Origin: Lotus japonicus
Taxonomy: Eukaryota; Streptophyta; Magnoliopsida; Fabales; Fabaceae
Direction of reading: 5' to 3'
Length of the DNA: 64,000 bases
NCBI RefSeq assembly: GCF_012489685.1
Contig: NC_080045.1
Coordinates: 14,285,648-14,349,647 of the forward strand
The position numbers were made by a program, and so were the translations under genes. Under the pieces are notes generated by a model that ran no database searches, had not been told where the DNA came from, and saw nothing but the letters and a program-made list of their open reading frames with translations. Of this stretch, positions 47,627 to 57,656 are shown in pieces (the first letter of the stretch is position 1; each line of letters starts with the position of its first letter).

Positions 47627-47841
47627 CCCTCCTTCCCTACAAACATCCCTTTCCGAAACCTCTCTTCACCTCCCTAATCGCTTACCAAACCCCCTCTGCC
47701 AACTTCCGTTCCGGAGCCGTTGCTTATCACCCTTTCCGCTACCCACTCTTCACATCTTACTCTGGTGAGTCCTACTGCCTTTATCTTTGCATCATATACA
47801 TACTCATCTTTTCCTCTCTTTCATTTCGTTGTCTTCTAAAA

Positions 47842-50465
47842 ATGGCTTCAAATCCTACCTCCCCTAATCACTCCTCTTCCTCCTCCGGAAGCGACCCCGA
47901 CTCCACCGCCGCCGGCGGCCTCCGTTTAGAGGTCCTAGAGATCCCTTCTTACCGATTAAAAACCTTTGCCACTCTGCCCCTTCCAGTCCAAAATGCCCCC
48001 ACCCACGAGGCTATAGACCAACCTTCCATTTTCCAGGATAGCGATCTCATTGTGCAATTCGTGAGCTCCCTAGGTGGTTTGTCTAATGACGATGAGTTTA
48101 ACGCCAAGCTCCGGATCTGGATCTGCAGTTCTGAGGATCGCCCCTGGCTTCATAAGCTAAACGGCGACGTAAAGAGATCCCACTTTTTCTTTGCGTACGA
48201 ATACATGTTTAGTGAGCTTGGAATCAGGCTTCCCTTCTCGCCCTTTGTCCAAACCGTCCTCCGCGACATCAACGCGGCTCCCTGCCAACTTCACCCCAAC
48301 GCCTGGGCCTTCATCCGGTGCTTTGAAATCTTATGCGCCGCTGTTGGCATCGCCCCATCCCCCACCAGTTTCTTCTACCTCTATGATGTTGACCCCAAGT
48401 CCATCAAAAACAAAGGATGGATTTCCTTGAAGGCCCGGGCCGGCCGGAAGTGCTTGCATCCCCACAAGAGTAACGCGAAGTCCTCCTTCGCGCGGAAGTA
48501 CTTTCGTGTGACGGTTCACCCCGCCTACCCAGAGGCGTTCACCCTTAGGGACGGGACCGCCCTTTTCCCTCTTTACTGGACGGAGAAGCCCAATGGGATC
48601 ACCGATCCTCCAGAGGAATCTTTGTCCGCCAACGACAAAGCCTTTCTTAATCTCCTTGCCCCACTTCCCATCCTTGACTGCACAACAGTCCTTGAGGGCG
48701 CTGACCTCTCAAGAACTCCCAAATACTTAGGTTGTCCATAGCTTACTTTTATTGTCAACATTTTCTTTCTCGTCTCCTATGCTGTCACTGACCCTTTTTT
48801 ATTGTTGCAGAAGATATGAACTTCACGAACGCCGAGCTCCTGAAGGCTCGCGAGAGGAGAATGGCCCGCTTTTCCCCAAAGTTCAACGCTGAGGGCGATG
48901 GGAAAAAACGGGGCGGTGCCGAGAACCAAGGTGAGGGCGCCAAAGCCCCTAAGAGGAGAAAATTGGTCAAAGCCTCCTCCGTCGCCGGCACTTCAAACCC
49001 TGGCGCTCAGCCCACCACTGCCGCTGCGTCCAAAGGCAAAAGTGTTGCTAAAGCCTCCGCCGCCGCAGCTACCGAGACAACCACTGTCCCGGCCTCCAAA
49101 TCTGCTACCGCGGACGTGGCCTCCGCAGCCGCCGCCAAGTCCACTACTGTAGGTGCTACAGCTGCCTCCACCGGTGCCGCAACTACCTCTGCTGATCAGT
49201 CACCAACCGCTGACGCAACCGCCAACATCTCCCAACCCTCAGCTGTTGAGGAGCCCGCCCCCATTAATGCCACAACAGCTGCCGCGTCGTCTGATGCTCC
49301 TGCCGGGGAGAAAGGAAAAGAAAATGAAACCCCCCAGTTTCCTCCCCGCCAGGACGCACCTCCTAGCCCGCCCCCAACAGATGATGGGTGCCCCGCGTCT
49401 TCTCCACCTCGCCGCGAAGAGGGACCCTCTGATGTCGTCGCTACCCAGATCGAGCAGGCTCCTGGTAAAGAGAGCGGTTCTTCCAGCCACTACAACATGC
49501 TTCCCAACGCCATTGAACCTTCGGAATTCTTGCTTACCGGCCTCAATCGCGAAGTCATAGAGAAAGAAGTTTTGAGTCGGGGCATTAATGAAACCAAGGA
49601 GGAAACTCTTGCTTGTCTCCTACACGCTGGGTGCATCTTTGCTCATGCATTTGAAAAGTTCAACGCCGCCACCGTCGAAGCTGAGCGGTTGAGGACCGAG
49701 AGCGCTCAGCATCAAGAAGCCGCCGCCGCTTGGGAAAAACGCTTCGACAAACTGGCGACGCAGGCAGGGAAAGACAAAGTTCAAGCCGACAAGTTGATTG
49801 GCTCGGCGGGAATTAAAATCGGCGAACTAAAGGATCAGCTGGCGTTGATGAAGGAAGAAGCGGATGGTCTTGATGCAAGTCTTCAAGCTTTCAAAAAGGA
49901 AAAAGAGCAAGCTGAGAAGGACCTGATCGCCAGCGGCGAAGCGCTGGTTGCTAAGGAGTCAGAGCTCGCAACATTGCGCGCTGAGCTGGAGTTAGTGAAG
50001 AAGGCGCTGGCGGAGCAAGAGAAAAAGTCTGCTGAGTCCCTGGCCCTGGCGAAGTCTGACATGGAGGCGGTGATGCAAGCCACGTCCGAGGAAATCAAGA
50101 AAGCAACCGACGCTCATGCCGAGGCCCTCACCATAAAAGATGCCGAGATTGCTTCCCAACTGGCAAAAATCAAAGTGCTCGAGGACGAGCTGGCGACGGA
50201 AAAAACCAAAGCCACTGAGGCGAGGGAACAAGCCGCTGACATCTCCCTTGACAACCGCGAGCGCGGTTTCTACCTCGCCAAAGATCAGGCCCAACATTTG
50301 TACCCGAACTTTGACTTTAGCGCTATGGGAGTAATGAAAGAGAAAACCGCCGAAGGACTGGTTGGTCCCGACGATCCTCCCCTGATTGACCAACACCTCT
50401 GGACAGCGACTGAAGAAGAAGAGGAAGAAGAAGAACAGGAGAAAGAGAAAGAAAACAATGAATAA
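47842..50465 (+). CDS. Spliced antisense protein of the Tat element
   Basis: Two exons, 47842-48730 and 48811-50465, joined by an 80 bp intron with GT at 48731 and TTGTTGCAG before 48811. Splicing skips the TAG at 48739 and keeps the frame, joining PKYL to EDMNFTNAELL and giving 847 aa. The start MASNPTSPNHSSSSSG is preferred because it follows the TATA box at 47619; the frame is open upstream to 47557. The N-terminal 300 residues (LGIRLPFSPFVQTVLRDINA, NAWAFIRCFEILCAAVG, FFYLYDVDP) are of the putative gypsy-type transposon protein family (Transposase_28 type). Next follow a basic segment (KRGG..PKRRKL), a long Ala/Thr-rich linker, a coiled coil (about 570-770) and an acidic end EEEEEEEQEKEKENNE. 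Its function is unknown. Antisense ORFs of this kind are known from some Tat elements. Confidence 0.78.
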
Positions 50466-51408
50466 TGTAATTTTAACATCACTTTAGCTTTTACTGTCAC
50501 CTTGTAGTGTGCTTTTCCGCCATTCATCAATGTTTAAGCAACCCTTCGCCATAGCTTTTTATATCGCCGTTGGATATTTTGTAAATCATGTTGGAATGCT
50601 TTCGCCGTACATTTTTTGGTCGCCGCCTTCTTATTGCTTAAAAAATTTAAGAATGAATTTCATAATTTAACGCCCCACCACGCCGGAGTAATAAAATACC
50701 CAACATCCTGAGTGTCCAAGCACTCGCCTTCCACCTTATTCATTCGCCGACCTTATATCTTGCGCTATTTTTTCACGCGTCATATGATTGAATTACGCCT
50801 AACGACTTCGTGCATTAATTTTAACTAGGACTTGTTGCTTGGTATTCCACCACCAAGACTTTAGACGTTTTCCCCAAAGGAAGAAACGGCCTCCATTCTC
50901 GAGGGCTTCGCCCGGGGCTTTGCCCGCTCGGGGCTTACAATGCTTGGATCCCAATGGCCATTTGGGGGTCCCAAGACTTTTGCCTAGTTAACGGTGCTCG
51001 TCGTATTCTGGCGAGACTTACCCAGCACATCGTTTACGGGACCGGCGATCACGTCAGACTTTCCAGGGGGTGATTCCCAGGCGTCAAAGGCCATTTGTGG
51101 AATCGCCGCCACCTTCAGGGTTCCAGCAGGCCCCTTTGGGAATCAAGCTTGCCCCACTTAGTGATCGCCGTAATTCTTTATGTCGATCGACAATTCCGAT
51201 CGTCAGGGAATCCCTGGAATTTTTGGACACGAATTTCGTGAATTTTCATTTTATTTTATTGATGGAGCGCCTCATTAAAAAACTCCTTCCGGAGAAAAAG
51301 AGCACGCTTTGCTATTGCAATACATTGGAGAATTTGAAAACACTTTTCAGAAAATTTCAAAGATATCTGGCTCCGGCGACTCCGCCTTGTTCGCTTTCTC
51401 GCCTGCGA
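50466..51408. other. Tat spacer between antisense gene and integrase
   Basis: Convergent 3' ends of pol (from the right) and the antisense gene (from the left) meet here. It contains GGGCTTCGCCCGGGGCTTTGCCCGCTCGGGGC (about 50906-50936), a GC-rich inverted-repeat-like stretch. No gene seen. Confidence 0.5.
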
Positions 51409-51853
51409 TCAACTATAATAGTAACGCAAGCTCAAACCATTGAACGACCGAGGTAGCCGCCTTCCATCAAGCTCTTCTAAGTGATAGGCCCCATTACCAA
51501 GAACCTTAATAATGCGGTAGGGCCCTTCCCAGTTAGGCGTGAGCTTGTTTCCTAGGGCTCCCGATCGCCACTTGAGGACCAAGTCGCCGACCTGCATATC
51601 TCGGACGCGAACCCTGCTGTTGAACTTTGCCGCCACGCGCTGCTTCATCGCTGTTTCCCGAATGTGCGTCTCGTCACGCGTTTCCGACAAAAGGTCCAAC
51701 TCCGCCGCCATATTGGCTTGATTCTCCCCTTCAAAACCTGGCTGGGTTCGCCATGTGAAGTTGTCAATCTCCACTGGCAACATAGCATCAACCCCATAGG
51801 TCATTCTAAAGGGGGCTTCCCTTGTAGTGGATTGCACAGTGGTGTTGTATGAC
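51409..51853 (-). pseudogene. Tat integrase C-terminal end
   Basis: Continuation of the pol frame after the solo LTR. The segment begins LWSYNTTVQSTTREAPFRMT and contains RVRVRDMQVGDLVLKW and WEGPYRIIKVLGNGAYHLEE (the GPY/F module), ending in NGLSLRYYYS-stop. Removing the inserted LTR and one CATAG copy puts it in frame with the pol piece ending at 55090. As it stands it is separated from the rest of pol by 3.2 kb and is not expressed as part of it. Confidence 0.85.
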
Positions 51854-51858
51854 CATAG

Positions 51859-54800
51859 TGTAAGACCCAAGATTTTAGAATTAAATAAATAATTTATTGA
51901 AGAAGAAAATTCATGGATTAAATAATTCTATCCCTGTAGTCAATTTAGTCGATAACTTGACTTATTTACATGACTGCCTTAGAACGAGAGTGTTTATAGA
52001 GAGCCAAAGTACTCTTAAAACACTGTAGAAATTAAGTCATAAGAATCCTGGAGATATACAGAATTGCTCGTATACCTTCCTACGACAAGCAGATTAATAC
52101 GAAACCCTGGAATTTACGAACACTCATTTCCGATACCGGGAGGTTTGCCGAAACTGAATCCCTGGTTTTTCTAGAGCTATTAAATTAACCTACGATGAAG
52201 ACTTTTCCTGTTCGGAGCTTCAAACGAAGATTCCACACGCGTACGCCCACTCTAATCGACGTTCCAAATCTTTCTTCAGAAGGAAGTTTCTGCATCCGAG
52301 GTCAAAATCAAAAAGTGCATAAAGTGCATTTTAAAGCCGGTAAACATTAAAAACAAGCCTCGAAAACCAAAAATCATACTGATATTTCTTTGAAGAATTA
52401 GAAGATTCAGCGGGAAGAATATCGTGTCTAAAATACGTTGGAATCAGTAGGAAAAATCGGAATCGCGAAATAATCATTTTCTCGCGTTTTCAATTTCCTA
52501 TATATAGGACTTCAGAAACTGAGAAAAATCACACCTTCATTTTCTTTCTTCTTCTTCTGCAGACCACGTTCTCTGGTCTTTCTTTTCTTTTTCTTTTCAT
52601 TTTCTTTGTTGTTTGTGGGTGAGCTTGAGGGAGAAAGGAGGAAGAGTTTTTTTCCGATTCTTGCCTGATCGTTGCTCTGTTCGTTGCTACGCGTAGGCCT
52701 CGAGGTACTGATGTTATTTCTTTCTTCTGATCTTTAAATTCCATCGCTTTTTGTTATGTCTTTTTGTGCTCAAGTTTTGAGCTTTTTGTAAAACTGTCCA
52801 AATAGGTTGATTTTAGTGTCTAAATATATTCTCTTCGTACCCAAGAGTACTTCTAGCGGATTACATTTTGCCGAATGTCGCCGAAATGCTGCCGAAATTC
52901 ATTTCTGTAGAAAATACCCATTTTTGGCTAAAGTTCCGTCCTTTGGGCTTAAAACTCTCGACTAAGCTTAGCGTCAGTAGGATTAGTCGTCATAATCGTC
53001 GTTGGTATCAACCCCATCTAATTTATTTTTCGAAATTCTGATTTTTGAGTTTCCGAGCTAAAAATATTAACCAAAATACCCCTGCGACAGTTTTCGACCC
53101 GATAATTTTTCTGAGAGTTTCCCTGGCCTAGATATCGCCTAAGAATACCTAGGAATCAATTTAGATCGAAGAAAAAGTTCGGAAACCCTATTTTACATAG
53201 TGGCCGAAACCTATTGCTTAGGGTACCGTGTCCAAAAATAATTTTTGGGTCTCTATGACCTGAGCCATTGCGTAGCTCTTTCGATTGTCGAAATTTTGGC
53301 GCTGGTTTCGTGTCATTCCGAGTTCTGTAGCTCGAGTTATGCTCGTTTTAGCGAACGAAGTTCTGTTGTCAATTCGTGCCTAAAAAGGAACTCTGAAGCT
53401 TTAAAAGCTTTCTTTCCGGTTTCGATTAGCGTTATTAGATAGTGTTACTTCTAGTAGGGCTTGTGTTGATGATTGTGTTTCCTTGTTCTAGGTTCACAAC
53501 TTCCATGCCCAACTTCTACTCACGAAGGTAAGGGTAACTCGGTTTTAGAGTGTCTTTGAGTCTTGCCTGTTTTTATCGCACTGCATGCGTTTGAGATGAA
53601 GGTGTTTAAATTGATTGGCATTGGATTATGATTATTATGCTTGCTTATGTTGACTGTTTCTGAGGCTTGTGCCAAATGTTTTCTGAAGGCTTCGGCCGAG
53701 TAAACTTATTGAGACGTGTGTCTCCGTTTTCTGAGAGGCTTCGGCCGTTTACTGGTTTCTGTCATTGAGTTGAGTTGACGTATGCTTGTTGATATTAAGA
53801 GTAACATAGGGTTACTCTGTCTTGATTATTGGATTTGAAATTGTTGATATATATTTGTGCATATGCGTTGTTGGATTGTACTGTGTGGCCTTCGTGGCGT
53901 TATTAAGTGGCGATGAGGAGGTGTGGTCCTATCATTGTCCCGTCTTGTGAGACGTTATAAGAGGCGATGAGGAGGTGTGGTCCTATCATTGTCCCGTCTT
54001 GTGAGACGCTAAGTGGCGATCAGGAGGTGTGGTCCTATGATTGTCCCGTCCATTGTGACGTTAAGTGGCGATGAGGAGGTGTGGTCCTATCATTGTCCCG
54101 TCTTGTGAGACGTTATAAGTGGCGATGAGGAGGTGTGGTCCTATCATCGTCCCGTCTTTTGAGACGTTATTGATTGACTCATATTGTTGGTTATTGCTAT
54201 CTGATTTGATGTTGTATTGCTGAGGATGTCGATATCTGATTTGATGCCATATTGTTGAGGTTGTTGATATCTAGTTTGATTTACATTATTGCGGATTATT
54301 GATATCTGGATTTGTTGTTATATTGTTGAAGATTGTTGATATCTGATTTGATGTTATATTGCTGAAGATAATGTTATCTGAATTAATCTATGCTGTTAAG
54401 TTATTGATTCATGAGTTAGTTTATGTTGTTAAGTTTTGTTGGTATCTGTTCTAAAATCATATCGTTGAATTTACTGATATGCTGATATGTCTAATTCTGT
54501 TAAATATGTGATTTGATTTCATGATTCGATAGGATGAGTTGTCACCTAATTTGAGTTAAATTGCTAGTTCATTTACCATGCTAGGTCATTAAATTTGAAT
54601 AGCATGATTTTCTCTTTTATACATGGTAATTGCATGGAGTTAACCCTTTCTATTTGCTACTTGTTGTTTGGGCGCTTAACGCTATTAGGCGATGGAGATC
54701 CTTCCGCCGAGGCTTAGCTGTTCGAGTTGGAGATCGAGTCGTAAGCAGTGGGGTAGAGGTGCGAGAAGCAGCTTTGCTTCTCTTCTTGTGATTTATGTTT

Positions 54801-55089
54801 GAGCCTCCCTTTCTTTAGGAGAACTCTGTTATTAAAGCCTTGTTTCCGCCACTGTTAAAGTGCGCATGTTTATTCTGAACCTTACTTGGTGTTGTAAGCT
54901 ATTATTATCATATATCGGGAAACAGGTTATTTAAATAAAGTTATGACATGTTCCCACCTTTTAGCCGAAGTGTTTAGTTGTTTTTCAGAAAAAAATTACC
55001 CTTGGATTTTTTTTAGGGATTGCAGAATAGTCCTTAGACTTTGTTAGGTTACTAATGTGACTCCTCAGTTGTGAAACCGGGGTGTTACA
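51859..55089 (+). mobile_element. Solo LTR (Ty3/gypsy type) inside integrase
   Basis: 3231 bp from TGTAAGACCCAAGATTTTAG to GGGGTGTTACA, flanked by exact CATAG duplications (51854-51858, 55090-55094). It has long-LTR gypsy features but no PBS, PPT, gag or pol inside, so it is best explained as a solo LTR left by LTR-LTR recombination. It holds a minisatellite (53896-54175). Orientation is taken from the TGTAAGACCC start and is uncertain, because the other end inverted (TGTAACACCCC) is similar. Confidence 0.8.
53896..54175 (+). repeat. Minisatellite, 52-54 bp x 5
   Basis: Five units starting at 53909, 53963, 54015, 54067 and 54121, each GGCGATGAGGAGGTGTGGTC, then CTATCATTGTCCCGTCTTGTG and GACG. 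A looser array of ATTGTTGATATCTGATTTGAT-like units follows to about 54380. Confidence 0.9.
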
Positions 55090-57656
55090 CATAGCACCAC
55101 CGGGAGTTCCTCCAGCCAGGCTCCCTTAGCCTCCTTGAGCCGTCGCCTTAATCCGCGCAGGATTACCCTGTTTGCAGATTCCACTTGCCCGTTTGCTTGC
55201 GGATGCTCCACAGAGGCAAACCTCATCTGTATGCCCATTTCCCTGCAAAATTCTCTAGTTTGGTTGCTTGAAAACTGGGTCCCGTTGTCGGATACGATCG
55301 CCCTTGGAATCCCGAACCTGCAAACAATTCGCTTCCAGTAGAAGTTGACTATCTTCGCAGAGGTTATTTTGGCCAGGGGCTCGGCCTCAATCCATTTAGT
55401 GAAATAATCCACTGCTACCAATATAAACTTCATTTGCGACCTGGCGATCGGAAAAGGCCCTACTAGATCCACCCCCCACATGGCGAAGGGCCATGGGGCG
55501 CTCATCGTTACCAGCTCCTTTGGCGGTGCCTTAGATAAATCAGCAAACACTTGACATTTTTTGCATTTTTTCACAAAGTCCATGCAGTCTTTCCTGAGGG
55601 TGGGCCAGTAGAATCCCGCCCTCAACACCTTGCAAGCCAAAGATCTCCCCCCAATGTGGCTTGCGCACACTCCCTCGTGCACCTCAGACATTATTGCCTC
55701 GTATTTTTCCGGCGGTACGCATTTTAACAATGGCGCCGAAAAACCACGGCGATACAAATGTCCGTCGATGAGAGTATAGTGGCTCGCCTCTCGCCGTTGT
55801 TCCTTCGTGCATTGCTCCACTTCCGCTGGGTCCCCCGCTAAGATGGACAATATAGGTCCCATCCACGTCGCTCCCCTGTCCACGCATGCCATGAGCTCGC
55901 CTTCAATGCTGGGGAACGCCAGCGTTTCCTGAATCACACTTCTATTGTTGCCGGGCTTCCGCGTGCTCGCCAATTTGGCCAACGCGTCCGCCCGCTGGTT
56001 TTCAGTCCGAGGAACATATTTCACCACAACCTCTTGAAAAAGTGTCATCAAATATCGCACTCGCTCTAGGTACTTGATCAGATTAGGATCTTTGACCTGG
56101 AAAGTGCCCTTCACTTGGTTCTCCACCAACTGCGAGTCCGTTCTTATCAACAAGCTTCCAATCTTTACTTCACGCTCCAACTTCAACCCGGCGATGAGAG
56201 CCTCATACTCTGCCTGGTTGTTTGTGGCCTTGAACTCGAATTTCAGCGATTGTTCCAGTACTAGATCTCCTGGTCCTTCCAACGTTACTCCCGCGCCACT
56301 GCCACTGCTATTGGAGGATCCATCTACAAAGAGAGTCCACTGAGTGTCTACTCTTTCAAACCGATCTGGGGTCAATTCCACCACAAAATCAGCCAGCGAC
56401 TGTGCGCCAACCTTGCCTCGTTTATCATATTGCAAACCATATTCGGACAATTCAACCGACCAGGCGACCAATCTGCCTGACAAATCCGGTTTTTGCAACA
56501 CTTGTCTCAGGGGTAAATCCGTTCGCACCCTTACTGGAAAACTCTGAAAGTAAGGTCTTAACCGTCGGGCGGTGACGAGGACCGCCAATGCTGCCTTCTC
56601 GATTTTTTGGTATCTGACCTCCGCGCCCTGGAGTGTGTGGCTAACGAAATAAATAACTCGATGTTCGCCATCCACCTCCTGCAATATCACAGAACTCAGA
56701 GCACTATCACTCACAGCAAAATACAAGTGCAGCGGGTGCCCCTGCATTGGTTTCGACAAGATCGGCGGTGATGACAGGAGTTCTTTGAGGCGAACAAAAG
56801 CTTCCTCACACTCCGCTGTCCACTCGAATGCAGCATTTTTTCGAAGACACTTGAAAAATGGGAAAGATCTATCGCCAGACTTAGGGAGAAAACGAGATAG
56901 AGCTGCTATTCGCCCGGTTAAACGTTGGACTTCTTTCACATTAGAGGGACTTTTCATCTGCTGAATCGCCTTGCATTTGTCCGGGTTTATCTCTATTCCC
57001 CTGGATGTGATCATGAATCCCAGAAACTTGCCACCCTGAACACCAAAAGAGCACTTCTCCGGGTTAAGGCGCATATTGTGCTTTCTGATCTCGCCGAATG
57101 CTTCTTCCAGATCTTGATGATGATCCAAACCACGTACTGACTTAACGATCATATCATCGACGTAAACTTCCATGTTTCTCCCCACCTGCCCAGCAAAAAC
57201 CCTATCCATCAATCTTTGGTAGGTCGCCCCAGCGTTCTTTAGTCCAAACGGCATGGTGCGATAGCAATAATTGACTCTGGCGGTCATGAAAGCCGTTTTG
57301 TCCTCGTCTGCCGGGTGCATTCGGATTTGATGATAGCCAGAATAAGCATCCATCAAGCTAAGCAGTTCGTTGCCCGAGGCACCATCAACAAGGCTATCAA
57401 TGCTGGGAAGGGGATACGAATCTTTTGGACATGCTTTGTTTAAATCTGTGTAATCTACACACATTCGCCACTTCCCGTTCGCCTTCTTCACCATCACGAC
57501 GTTCGCCAACCACGTCGGATACTTCACTTCCCTGATGAACTCTGCCGCCAGCAACTTGTCAACTTCCTGTTGAACCGCCTTTCCCTTGTCTCCTCCCAAG
57601 CGCCGCCTGAGTTGTGAAACTGGCTTGACACTTGGATTCAATGCTAATCGATGGCA
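55090..57656 (-). pseudogene. Tat pol: RT, two RNase H, integrase (interrupted)
   Basis: Read on the minus strand from about 57656 (CHRLALNPSVKPVSQ). RT: NGKWRMCVDYTDLNKACPKD, MDAYSGYHQIRMHPADEDKT and the catalytic YVDD about 160 residues after the LNPSV start. First RNase H about 300-420. Second, archaeal-type RNase H: FVDGSSNSSGSGAG, NNQAEYEAL, RTDSQLV, ADALAKLAS (about 438-560). Integrase: HHCC (H-x-H near 655-663, CKKC near 694-697) and the DDE set in WGVDLVGPF, SDNGTQF and ANGQVESANR. All catalytic residues are present, but the solo LTR cuts the frame after ELPVVL, so the GPY/F end is lost. No ATG opens it, so pol depends on gag. Confidence 0.9.

Noticed and set aside
46965..47768. Protein-coding genes between the Tat 3' LTR and the antisense gene
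   Set aside because: Open frames on both strands are inconsistent and the region is shared as non-coding DNA with the deleted copy; only the frame after the TATA box is supported.
53896..54175. CRISPR-like array
   Set aside because: Regular spacing, but the units are contiguous with no unique spacers; it is a minisatellite in plant DNA.
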